38,743 bases of DNA. Origin: DAOUVR01 sp034430535 (GTDB taxonomy: Bacteria > Chloroflexota > Dehalococcoidia > E44-bin15). Where the stretch lies: contig CAYUCL010000020.1 in NCBI GenBank assembly GCA_964443325.1, positions 1-38,743 of the forward strand, written 5' to 3'. A program made the translations under genes and the position numbers. Positions 1 through 6,982 of the stretch are shown here, one piece after another (within the stretch, counting starts at the first letter, position 1; each line of letters starts with the position of its first letter). The notes below the pieces were generated by a model that was not told where the DNA came from, searched no databases, and worked only from the letters and a program-made list of their open reading frames with translations.

Positions 1-81
1 AAGTGTACGAACCTGTTGCCTCTATCGAAGTATGTCACCTCCTTTGCGCCCCGATGCTATTAATTTTTAATTTCGATTTTT

Positions 82-143
82 TGTAGTTGCCCATCCTTCA
101 AAGAAGGATTGAGCAGTTTAGCCTGATAAATCAGGCAACTACA
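82..143. repeat. Nested hairpin repeat with TGTAGTTGCC arms
   Basis: The outer arms TGTAGTTGCC (82-91) and GGCAACTACA (134-143) are exact inverted repeats. They enclose two smaller hairpins, ATCCTTC/GAAGGAT (93-109) and GCCTGA/TCAGGC (121-136). A related copy lies at 25501-25545. The rest of 1-389 holds no convincing gene. It contains a copy of a 24-nt mini-element (221-244) and a TACCGG/CCGGTA palindrome (261-279). At 36-38 on the minus strand a GTG overlaps a full anti-Shine-Dalgarno match and opens a frame running off the left edge. That may be the 5' end of a gene, but 12 codons are too few to judge. Confidence 0.7.
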
Positions 144-389
144 TTTCTACAAAGCCTCACCTCAATGTTATCGGGGGAAGGCTTAGTGTGTGATAAATAA
201 TAGTACAAGAATATCTGCTTCTCGCCAGAGTCGAGTCTTCGACCGATGAAATGGGTATACTACCGGTATATGGCCGGTAAGTGTAAAGAATACGACAAAG
301 TCGGGAGCATACGCGCCCCCACCCGCAGAGATTCGCCGCCTCTACTCTCCTTGTCATCCTAAATATGTAACCAGCACTCTCTAAGAGAA

Positions 390-635
390 TCAGCTTAGTT
401 TCATAGCGAGACAGGTCACCGTTCTAGCGACACCGCTAATAGTATGGATGTGAGTAGTCACCAGGTCTCCAAGAGCGTTAACATCCTTTCCTTCCAATAC
501 AGCGATGACATCGTAGGGTCCAGTGACTGCTTCTGCAGATGCCACCCCTTTCACCTTTTGCAGGGCGGTGATGACATCTTTTACATTGGTTTTTCCCACG
601 ACAACCTCAATAAGCACGTATGCCTTGGCGCTCAT
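390..635 (-). CDS. Stand-alone Lrp/AsnC ligand-binding (RAM) domain protein
   Basis: This 81-residue protein consists only of the alpha/beta RAM domain of Lrp/AsnC regulators, with no helix-turn-helix. Visible features are the N-terminal AYVLIEVVVG strand, the central GVASAEAVTGPYDVIAVLEG region typical of the ligand-binding fold, and the closing strand GVARTVTCLAMKLS. Stand-alone RAM proteins generally oligomerise and bind small effectors such as amino acids; the ligand here is unknown. The start ATG has AAGGAGA a few bases upstream. It lies 24 nt after the thiolase gene and is the last gene of the three-gene minus-strand operon. An effector-sensing role for the condensing enzymes is an inference from position only. 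Confidence 0.85.
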   Translation of the reverse strand: MSAKAYVLIEVVVGKTNVKDVITALQKVKGVASAEAVTGPYDVIAVLEGKDVNALGDLVTTHIHTISGVARTVTCLAMKLS

Positions 636-659
636 CGCCTGTCTCCTTATCTTCCCGGT

Positions 660-1832
660 TTATTCTCCGACGATGCCGACGAAGATAGTGCAAGCGGGAG
701 GGCCACCGCCAAGGTTGTGGGTCAGCCCCAGCTTCGGGTTCTTTATCTGGCGAGGGCCAGCCTTTCCCTGGAGCTGCTTGTACATCTCATATATCATCCT
801 CAATCCGCTTGCGCCGATGGGGTGACCGAAGCACTTCAGTCCTCCATCTGGCTGCACCGGCAATCCGCCGTCGAGATTAAAGAAGCCTGACTCGATATCC
901 TCCTTTACCTTTCCCCTTGGGCTGAACTGGAGGTCCTCCATAGTCACCGCCTCAGTGATAGAGAAGCAGTCGTGAACCTCGGCCATGCCTATCTCCTCAC
1001 GGGGGTTCTTTACTCCCGCCTCCTCATAAGCCCTCAGGCCCGCCTGGTAGGTTGACTCGACATGAGTATAGTCATAGTCAGATCTTACCAGCCCCTCGTT
1101 TCCTACCGACATCTGCAGCGCCTTGATACGCACAGGGTCAGGCCTGAATTTCTTGGCATCCTCGGCTCGCACTACAATGGCTGCTGCCGACCCATCGCTT
1201 ACGCCGCAGCAGTCGTAAAGTCCCAGGGGCCAGGCAATTATGGGGGCCTTCAACACCGTCTCCAGGCTTACCTCCCTCTGGAAATGGGCCCTTGGGTTGA
1301 GGGTGCCGTTGTGATGGCTTTTCACCGAGACCATGCCGATCATTCTTTTCCCTTCATCGGGGCTCAGGCCGTAGCGGGAGAAGTACTTGGTGGCCATCAT
1401 GGCAAAGTTCCCCGGGGCTGTGGTATCGGGCCTAATTCCAGAGGTCATGATGCCCCCCGCTGCGCCGAGGCCGCTGAAGCCACTGTCCTTTAGCTTCTCA
1501 ACCCCGATGGCGAGGGCGATATCGCAGACCCCTGACGCTACGGCATAGGATGCGTTTCTCAAGGCATCCGATGCTGTGGCGCAGGCGTTCTCCACCCTGG
1601 TTATGGGAGCGTACTGCAGCTTTAGCGCCCCGGCTAATGGCCCCCCGGTCTCGCCAGACCAGACGGTGCCGTACCAGATTGCCTCGATATCTTTCGGCTC
1701 GATTCCAGCATCTTCGTAGGCCTCATAGGCTGCTTCCACCAGCATATCGTCGGCACTCATCTCCCAGTTCTCTCCGAACTTGGTGCATCCCATTCCGACA
1801 ATGGCAACTCTATCCTTTATGCCAACTGCCAT
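660..1832 (-). CDS. Thiolase-family protein (SCP2-type acetyl-CoA acetyltransferase)
   Basis: The 390-residue length fits the SCP2/archaeal-type thiolase family, whose members catalyse CoA-dependent Claisen condensation or cleavage. The nucleophile is probably Cys84 in VENACATASDALRNA. The C-terminal half has the HDCF motif and the GHPIGASG motif with the catalytic His, and NLGGGPPAC near the end. No signal peptide or membrane segment is visible, so it is presumably cytosolic. A GGGGGAAAG ribosome site precedes the ATG. It sits 28 nt downstream of an HMG-CoA-synthase-like/DUF35 fusion. In archaea, thiolase, HMG-CoA synthase and DUF35 scaffold proteins form a channelling complex for mevalonate synthesis. 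Whether this bacterial set makes HMG-CoA or handles other acyl-CoAs cannot be told from sequence. Confidence 0.9.
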   Translation of the reverse strand: MAVGIKDRVAIVGMGCTKFGENWEMSADDMLVEAAYEAYEDAGIEPKDIEAIWYGTVWSGETGGPLAGALKLQYAPITRVENACATASDALRNASYAVASGVCDIALAIGVEKLKDSGFSGLGAAGGIMTSGIRPDTTAPGNFAMMATKYFSRYGLSPDEGKRMIGMVSVKSHHNGTLNPRAHFQREVSLETVLKAPIIAWPLGLYDCCGVSDGSAAAIVVRAEDAKKFRPDPVRIKALQMSVGNEGLVRSDYDYTHVESTYQAGLRAYEEAGVKNPREEIGMAEVHDCFSITEAVTMEDLQFSPRGKVKEDIESGFFNLDGGLPVQPDGGLKCFGHPIGASGLRMIYEMYKQLQGKAGPRQIKNPKLGLTHNLGGGPPACTIFVGIVGE

Positions 1833-1860
1833 TTTACTTTCCCCCTTATCGTTTTCTGTT

Positions 1861-3279
1861 CTATCCTCTTGCGGGCATAGTCTTCCAGTAATAGTTGTGG
1901 AGACCGCGATCGAAGTAGAGCTTCCTGAATGTCATTTCGACCGTCTGACCGACCTGAACCTCTTCCGGCTCTCGATCGGTCATATTGAAGATACCGCGGC
2001 CCCCTCCATCAAAGTCAACTACGGTAACAGTATTTGGTGGATCGGCCGAGGCAGCCAGGTTATCATGGGTGAAGGTGAAGATGGTTGCTTTCTTATCGGA
2101 CATTCTGACCGGCTCCATCTGGTCTTTCTCGTGGCAGAAGATGCACACCCTCTGTGGGGGGTACTGCTGGGTTCCACAGGCTTTACACTTGGAACCATAA
2201 AGAGGGAGGATTGACATAGTATCCCTCCACAGTGCCGATATAGAGGTGGGTATTCTCTCAGGGCGAGCCGCTGATTCAAGGGTTACCAATTCACGCCAAC
2301 GCAGGTATTTCGCAAAGCTAGGGATGGGCCTCTTCGCTTCCAGATGACGTTTAATCCCAAGCCTGTCCCTGACCTTTTCTATCGCATTGGTTACCTGCAC
2401 CACAAAGGCATCAGCACCATTGCCATAGCCAACACAAAGTATCTTGTCTCCCGCCTTGGCTTCTTCAAGCGCTGCGACCAGTGTCATCATAGACTGGGCT
2501 GCACCGGTATCGCCCACAGTATCGAACAGGCAGTCTTGAACCTGGGCGGCGTCGAGTCCCAGTCTTCGGGCTAACGCTCCGTGCCTTCTGCCGTTGGGGC
2601 CATAGTAAGCCGCCTTAGCCAGGTCTTTGGGCTCCAGATTAAGTTTCTTTAGCACTCCAGCCGCAGCTTGGGGGAGCATTTTGGTATAGCCTTCATCGAG
2701 GGTCCATCGGTCTTCCCAGGCGCGGACGAAGGTATCTCCCTGTGCCCTCCATCTGTCCATGATAGGGGCTGTCATGGTATAGCTGCCCTCCATGGTGGCG
2801 ATGACATTGTCCTTACCCAATAGGAGAGCGGCGGCACCATCACCAAAGGACTGCTCAAAGTCGCCTTGGGCAGCGCCAATACGAGTATCGGCCACCGTCA
2901 CCAGGATGCTGTTCGCCGCTCCGGCGTTGATGGCATCCATGGCTGCAGCCACTGCCTCCATTCCGCACCTCAGGGAATTTGTGAAATCGGCGGTGCGGAT
3001 ATCGCTGCGCAGATCAAGCGCACTGGCGATGATTGTTGAACCCTGCCTCTCTGTGTAAGGAGAGGTGGTTGTGGCGAAATAGAGACCGTCAATCTTCGAT
3101 CGGTCAATACCATTGAGGCAATCGATTGCTGCGGTGGTTGCCATGGTTATACTGTCTTCATCGAAGTTTCGAACAGCTTTCTCGCCACCCTGAGGTGGCA
3201 CCCCCCACGCTGCAGCAATTTGCGTGCGGGGCAGCCGATGCAAAGGTATATAGGCACCATATGATGTAATTCCAGCCAT
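1861..3279 (-). CDS. HMG-CoA-synthase-like protein fused to DUF35 zinc-ribbon/OB-fold
   Basis: This is a 472-residue two-domain protein. Residues 1 to about 310 have the thiolase fold of the HMG-CoA synthase/KAS III group, with the likely nucleophile Cys105 in TNSLRCGMEAV and a GYGNGADAF segment near 285-292. Residues of about 345-470 form a DUF35 domain: a rubredoxin-like zinc ribbon (Cys365, Cys368, Cys379, Cys382) followed by an OB-fold. DUF35 proteins bridge thiolase and HMG-CoA synthase and are thought to hold the acyl-pantetheine arm. Here the scaffold is fused to the synthase rather than encoded separately. The ATG is preceded by AAAGGAG at good spacing. It is the first gene of the minus operon. 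Substrate specificity is uncertain. Confidence 0.88.
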   Translation of the reverse strand: MAGITSYGAYIPLHRLPRTQIAAAWGVPPQGGEKAVRNFDEDSITMATTAAIDCLNGIDRSKIDGLYFATTTSPYTERQGSTIIASALDLRSDIRTADFTNSLRCGMEAVAAAMDAINAGAANSILVTVADTRIGAAQGDFEQSFGDGAAALLLGKDNVIATMEGSYTMTAPIMDRWRAQGDTFVRAWEDRWTLDEGYTKMLPQAAAGVLKKLNLEPKDLAKAAYYGPNGRRHGALARRLGLDAAQVQDCLFDTVGDTGAAQSMMTLVAALEEAKAGDKILCVGYGNGADAFVVQVTNAIEKVRDRLGIKRHLEAKRPIPSFAKYLRWRELVTLESAARPERIPTSISALWRDTMSILPLYGSKCKACGTQQYPPQRVCIFCHEKDQMEPVRMSDKKATIFTFTHDNLAASADPPNTVTVVDFDGGGRGIFNMTDREPEEVQVGQTVEMTFRKLYFDRGLHNYYWKTMPARG

Positions 3280-3323
3280 CAGGTTGCTCCTTTCTTAAGA
3301 TTTTACCTCGATATAGCCTTGCT

Positions 3324-3353
3324 ATTATCGTGCCAATCTTTGCGCTGTGTCAA
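3324..3353 (-). promoter_or_regulatory. Sigma-70-type promoter for the HMGS-like/thiolase/RAM operon
   Basis: On the minus strand a consensus TTGACA (3353-3348) is followed after 18 nt by GATAAT (3329-3324), about 45 nt before the start codon of the HMG-CoA-synthase-like gene. Confidence 0.6.
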
Positions 3354-3567
3354 GACCTGAAAAAACAAAAATAGTTAAAAAACTCTACTGAGGCTTACCG
3401 TCATTATTTTTGATGTCCGGTTGGTCTCCAAGGTTCTTCGATTTTCCCCCACCAGGATTCTTCCCCTTCATTTTGTGAAGGGTCAGAATGACATTCGGTA
3501 TGATTCCTTGAGGAGAGGTCCGCTTCAAGGAGGAGTTAGGAGGAGGGTGAACGCAATAGTTACTTTT

Positions 3568-3596
3568 TTGATTGGCTTTGCATGGGGTGATATAAT
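3568..3596 (+). promoter_or_regulatory. Sigma-70-type promoter for rsmG
   Basis: TTGATT (3568-3573) and a consensus TATAAT (3591-3596) are separated by 17 nt and lie 27 nt before the rsmG ATG, giving a very short leader. Upstream, 3385-3560 holds no convincing gene but does contain a degenerate copy of the repeat that includes a CAGAATGACA end (near 3450-3494). Confidence 0.65.
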
Positions 3597-3623
3597 ACGG
3601 CAACATTTGTATAAATAGGTCCT

Positions 3624-4376
3624 ATGGAAATACTCATCGCTGGTGCCAAAAGGCTGGGGTTTGACCTCTCCCTGGAGAAGGTGAACAGTTTTCAGCTATA
3701 CTATGAAGAGCTCATTCATTGGAATAAGAGAATGAACCTCACCGCCATTTTGGATTATGAAGAGGTGCAACTGAAACACTTCCTCGATTCCCTGACCGTA
3801 GCTCTGTGTCTGGAGGATATACCATCCAGACTCCTTGATGTGGGCACGGGTGCTGGCTTCCCCGGGGTGCCGCTGAAGCTCCTTTTCCCTGGCATCAGGC
3901 TGTGGCTTTTAGAGTCTAGTGGGAAAAAGGCGAGCTTCCTGAATCATCTTATTTCCAGGCTCGGCGTAGAGGGTGTAGAGATTCTGACTGGTCGCGCTGA
4001 GGAACTGGCTCGTGATAGAAGGTATCGCGAGACATTTAATGTGGTGCTTTCAAGGGGGGTGGCTAAGCTTGACACACTGGCTGAGCTAGCCTTGCCTTTT
4101 TGCACTCCGGGCGGCATTTTTATTGCCCAGAAGAAGGGGGAGATTGATGAGGACGTGGAGGCTGCTGGCGGGGCCATCGATATTCTTGGTGGCCGATTAA
4201 GGGAGGTTAGGTGGGTCAAGCTGGAGGAGCTGGGAGAGGAAAAGGCCCTGGTGGTCATAGATAAGTGTGCCAGCACCCCCCAGCGTTATCCCAGGCGGCC
4301 TGGCATACCCCAAAAGCGCCCATTAGGGACAAAAGCCCAGAAAGTGGAAAGACCTGTCGTTGAACACGGAAAATAA
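3624..4376 (+). CDS. rsmG: 16S rRNA (guanine527-N7)-methyltransferase RsmG
   Basis: RsmG (GidB) transfers a methyl group from S-adenosylmethionine to G527 of 16S rRNA. The 250-residue protein shows the N-terminal helical part with the RMNLTAI signature (about residues 37-43). It has the SAM-binding loop LLDVGTGAGFPGVPLK (about 69-84) and the LESSGKKASFL segment that binds the adenosine. The FNVVLSRGVAKL strand follows. The C terminus carries the conserved YPRRPGIPQKRPL tail, followed by about 20 extra residues. A TATAAT promoter lies just upstream. The last codons overlap the start of the flippase-like gene by 17 nt, indicating co-transcription. Confidence 0.95.
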   Translation: MEILIAGAKRLGFDLSLEKVNSFQLYYEELIHWNKRMNLTAILDYEEVQLKHFLDSLTVALCLEDIPSRLLDVGTGAGFPGVPLKLLFPGIRLWLLESSGKKASFLNHLISRLGVEGVEILTGRAEELARDRRYRETFNVVLSRGVAKLDTLAELALPFCTPGGIFIAQKKGEIDEDVEAAGGAIDILGGRLREVRWVKLEELGEEKALVVIDKCASTPQRYPRRPGIPQKRPLGTKAQKVERPVVEHGK

Positions 4377-5424
4377 ATCCAATAACGAGGAAAAGGCAGA
4401 GGAAATATCTCTTCGGAGGCGGTTTCTCAATTACCGCACCCTCATCTCCTTCGTCATTGCCGTGGGTCTTCTCGTCCTGGTCTTCGAAAGGCTCGATGTA
4501 AATTTCAGCGCTACCTGGGCCATGATCACCAGTTGCAGCCCTGTATTCTATGCCCTTGCCTTTATCTCTCATTACTTAGCCTTTCCACTGCGAGCGGTGC
4601 GCTGGAAGCTATTTCTGCAAAGTGCGGGCTACCGCAAGCAGGAGGGTGTGACATTGCCCTCCTGCTGGGGGCTCACCCAGATTATCATAATAAACTGGCT
4701 TGCCAACAGCATCATATATGGCCGACTGGGGGACCCCTACCGTGCATATCTGCTCAGGGATGTTGCAGATGTTCACTTCTCCAAGACCATGGGCACAGTC
4801 GTTGCTGGGCGCTTTCTTGATGTTGTTGTGGTATTTCTCCTTCTCATGGTGGCTATCTTTGCGCTTTTACTCACCGGCGGCGGTGGGGTAGCCGTGGCGG
4901 GAATAGTCCTGGCTGTGGGGAGCATCATGCTTCTCATCATCGCCCTGGTTCTGGGGACGATGGGGCGATTTGGCAGCACCCTGGAGAGGCGCTTGCCTCA
5001 CCGACTGAAACCGTTTTATGTTCGTTTCGAAGAGGGCACTTTGGCCAGTTTCCACCGCCTCCCTCTCGTTGGCTCGCTCAGCGTCGGTATATGGCTCCTG
5101 GAGGCTGGCCGCCTTCTTTTGGTGATCCAGGCCCTGAGTCAAGCCACCGGTGTGGGCGTTTTTGAGATAGGGCTTCCCGTAATACTATTTGCTGCTCTGG
5201 CCAATGCCCTGATTACTGCCATACCCCTCACCCCTGGAGGGCTTGGACTGGTGGAGGTCGGGGTCGTTGGGCTGTTGATGATAGGCCCCATTTCCAGGGG
5301 GGGCGCCTTATCCATTGTACTGCTCGACCGTACTATCAGTTTCGTGAGTATTATTATCATTGGGTTGCTCGTTTTCCTGCTGTGGCACCTGGCGCTAGCT
5401 AGAAGAAAGATAAGAGCAGGGTAG
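4360..5424 (+). CDS. Flippase-like integral membrane protein (LPG-synthase transmembrane family, UPF0104)
   Basis: This 354-residue protein has about eight hydrophobic segments and matches the lysylphosphatidylglycerol-synthase transmembrane/UPF0104 family. Members lacking the synthase domain are often found beside glycosyltransferases and are suspected lipid or glycolipid flippases. Typical features are the early RAVRWKLFLQ loop, the NWLANSIIYGRLGDPYRAYLL motif region (about residues 110-130), AGRFLDVVVVFLL, and the late TAIPLTPGGLGLVEVGVVGLL segment. The start is a TTG overlapping the end of rsmG by 17 nt; no ATG or GTG precedes the first membrane span in this frame. The membrane location is clear; the substrate is unknown. 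Confidence 0.85.
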   Translation: MNTENKSNNEEKAEEISLRRRFLNYRTLISFVIAVGLLVLVFERLDVNFSATWAMITSCSPVFYALAFISHYLAFPLRAVRWKLFLQSAGYRKQEGVTLPSCWGLTQIIIINWLANSIIYGRLGDPYRAYLLRDVADVHFSKTMGTVVAGRFLDVVVVFLLLMVAIFALLLTGGGGVAVAGIVLAVGSIMLLIIALVLGTMGRFGSTLERRLPHRLKPFYVRFEEGTLASFHRLPLVGSLSVGIWLLEAGRLLLVIQALSQATGVGVFEIGLPVILFAALANALITAIPLTPGGLGLVEVGVVGLLMIGPISRGGALSIVLLDRTISFVSIIIIGLLVFLLWHLALARRKIRAG

Positions 5425-5505
5425 TTGCCAGGCTTGTCCCCTACGGTTATAAAAGCACAGTAATGTCTGGGGGCAGGTGCTCACTGAAGAATCATGAGAA
5501 ATAGA

Positions 5506-5561
5506 GGGTAGCCTGGAGCATCTGCTCCAGGCAAGGTTGGAGCCGATGCTCCAACCTACCC
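5506..5561. repeat. Family B repeat (GGGTAG...CTACCC, two inner hairpins)
   Basis: Outer GGGTAG/CTACCC arms enclose two hairpins, GCCTGGAGC/GCTCCAGGC and GGTTGGAGC/GCTCCAACC, in the gap between the convergent flippase-like and glycosylase genes. There is no T-run, so termination by it is doubtful. Other family B members are at 8469-8495, 13277-13385, 19684-19718 and 38732-38743. Confidence 0.8.
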
Positions 5562-5579
5562 AAAATAAAACATAAGAAG

Positions 5580-6242
5580 CTATTTTGGGAACGAAGGGCA
5601 AAGCACCCGCAGGCAGCAGATGGTGCAGCGAGGGTCTTTTCGGCAGACCTCCTTGCCGTGGCGCACAAGCAGGGCGTGATATTCATTATAGAGCCCTTCA
5701 TCCTGGGGGAGGTTTTCGGCGAAAAGCGCCTGAAACGCACCATAGGTATCGCCTGAGGGGGCGAGGGCTAGACGGTGGAGGATACGCCTGGTATAGGCGT
5801 CGATGACGAAAACCGGTTTTCTAGCGGCGTAGAGGATGATGGAGTCCGCTGTCTCCTCACCGATACCATGAACTGTGAGAAGCTCCTGGCGAAGCTCAAT
5901 AGTATCGAGGGCGAAAAGCCTCTCAAGTTCACCCCCATAGCCAGACTCCAATCGTTGTACAAAGGCCCTGAGCTTTTTTGCCTTGGCGTTGTAGTAGCCG
6001 CAGGGATGAATAAGAGCAGAGAGCTTATCGCATGGGATAGCGAGGAGTGCCGCCGCAGTCAGCGCTCCGGCTGCCTTGAGGTTCGAGATAGCCTTCTCCA
6101 CATTTGTCCACGCCGCCGACTGGGTTAAGATCGCTCCCACGACCACCTCAAAGGCGTCCTCTGCCGGCCACCAATGCTGAGGGCCGTAGCAGGAGAGGAG
6201 ATGATGATATATCTCAAGCAGAGTCTCCCCGGTGGCTGTCAT
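5580..6242 (-). CDS. Endonuclease III-like HhH-GPD DNA glycosylase with Fe-S cluster
   Basis: This 220-residue base-excision repair glycosylase has the HhH-GPD fold. The helix-hairpin-helix is VHGIGEETADSI (about residues 124-135) and the catalytic Asp is Asp148 in FVIDAYTRRI. Four cysteines (200, 206, 209, 215) form a C-terminal 4Fe-4S loop with spacing 5-2-5, one residue shorter in the first interval than E. coli Nth. The position of the Schiff-base Lys of Nth (GVGRKTA) is occupied by Glu130. This suggests a monofunctional glycosylase, as in the MIG/MagIII-like branch, rather than a classical AP lyase. The ATG at 6242 is preferred over an upstream TTG (6260) because GAAGG lies just before it. 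The ATG overlaps the stop codon of a duplicated trmO tail. Confidence 0.88.
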   Translation of the reverse strand: MTATGETLLEIYHHLLSCYGPQHWWPAEDAFEVVVGAILTQSAAWTNVEKAISNLKAAGALTAAALLAIPCDKLSALIHPCGYYNAKAKKLRAFVQRLESGYGGELERLFALDTIELRQELLTVHGIGEETADSIILYAARKPVFVIDAYTRRILHRLALAPSGDTYGAFQALFAENLPQDEGLYNEYHALLVRHGKEVCRKDPRCTICCLRVLCPSFPK

Positions 6243-6274
6243 CTGAACCTTCTTACCCAATCTGGCACCTGATA
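6239..6274 (-). pseudogene. Duplicated 3' tail of trmO
   Basis: Read on the minus strand this stretch encodes YQVPDWVRRFR followed by TGA. The intact trmO ends DFKVPEWIRRFK followed by TAA (6347-6385). Nine of the last eleven positions match or are conservative. The two tails are separated by a family A repeat that starts at the trmO stop codon. The TGA of this remnant overlaps the ATG of the downstream glycosylase gene in an ATGA arrangement, which suggests it was the original trmO end before the repeat arrived. Confidence 0.75.
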
Positions 6275-6291
6275 TCGTCGTATTTCACCCT

Positions 6292-6346
6292 TGTAGCGCG
6301 ACCCTTCAGGGTCGCCATCATTGCGAGGCTAAAGCCTCGCTCTACA
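6292..6346. repeat. Family A repeat between trmO and the glycosylase gene
   Basis: Outer TGTAG/CTACA arms enclose two hairpins, CGACCCT/AGGGTCG and GCGAGGCT/AGCCTCGC. It abuts the trmO stop codon. Other family A copies are at 9035-9087, 13863-13915, 19550-19606, 24241-24294 and 38607-38662. Confidence 0.85.
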
Positions 6347-6793
6347 TTATTTGAACCTTCTTATCCACTCTGGCACCTTGAAATCGGCAGGTGAGTCATA
6401 AGGAGGGAGGAATGGCTTGATGTCGAGCACCGGTGTGCCATCGTATGCATCCAGCCCCACCACCCTTAGTATGTTACCTTTGCGCTCCACCAGCCTTGCC
6501 ACTCGCACCCCGATAGGATTAGGTCGATAGGGGCTGCGGGTGGCAAATAGTCCCACCAGGGGCAGGCCGGCTCTCCCTTGAGGGTGGATTTTGCCCAATG
6601 GCTGCCTCATCGGGGGGATCTTGTGCATCCAGAAAACGACGATGATGTGAGAGAATTCCTCCAGGCCATCCAGGCTTTCTTCCAGGTCCTCCTCAATGAC
6701 GACCTCTGAAGCCACCTCACTCCACCCTCCCCTCCTTGGCCCTTTTACTTCATTTCTTACTATTCCAATTGGCCTGAAGACTGCCTCTTGCAT
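6347..6793 (-). CDS. trmO: tRNA (adenine37-N6)-methyltransferase TrmO (TsaA-like)
   Basis: TrmO methylates the N6-threonylcarbamoyl-adenosine at position 37 of certain tRNAs using S-adenosylmethionine. The 148-residue protein has the family beta-barrel signatures: FRPIGIVRNEVKGPR at the N terminus, EFSHIIVVFWMH (about 46-57), the strongly conserved TRSPYRPNPIGVR (about 85-97) and LDAYDGTPVLDIKPF (about 114-128). The frame stays open upstream to 6922, but that part is translated family G repeat. The ATG at 6793, preceded by a GGAGGAGGA ribosome site, is the natural start. The stop codon touches a family A repeat, beyond which a second copy of the gene's 3' end survives. Confidence 0.92.
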   Translation of the reverse strand: MQEAVFRPIGIVRNEVKGPRRGGWSEVASEVVIEEDLEESLDGLEEFSHIIVVFWMHKIPPMRQPLGKIHPQGRAGLPLVGLFATRSPYRPNPIGVRVARLVERKGNILRVVGLDAYDGTPVLDIKPFLPPYDSPADFKVPEWIRRFK

Positions 6794-6820
6794 GCTTCCT
6801 CCTCCTCCCTCCCTTTGTGT

Positions 6821-6967
6821 CCCCTCCCCCTTGAGGGGGAGGGTAAGGGAGAGGGTGAAGTTCCCCCTCTCTCTAACTCCCTCCCGCCAGGTCGAAGACT
6901 CTTCGAGGGAGGGAGTACACACTTATCAATTCCCTCTCCCTTGATGGGAGAGGGCTAGGGTGAGGGT
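6821..6967. repeat. Family G polypurine/polypyrimidine repeats
   Basis: Two adjacent units of the type CCCTCTCCCTTGA followed by GGGAGAGGG and a GAGGGTGA tail occupy the space between trmO and the upstream enzyme gene. Between them lies a CTCCCTC/GAGGGAG hairpin whose loop holds GGTCGAAGACTC, the first half of the mini-element seen at 221-244 and 13609-13632. Confidence 0.75.
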
Positions 6968-6982
6968 GCTCTTCGCAGGTTA

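Noticed and set aside
3385..3606. 73-codon minus-strand frame before rsmG
   Set aside because: It covers a repeat fragment and the rsmG promoter, has low-complexity composition and no ribosome site.
6794..6922. N-terminal extension of TrmO from an upstream start
   Set aside because: The extra 43 codons are family G repeat sequence; the ATG at 6793 has a strong ribosome site and matches the family's usual start.
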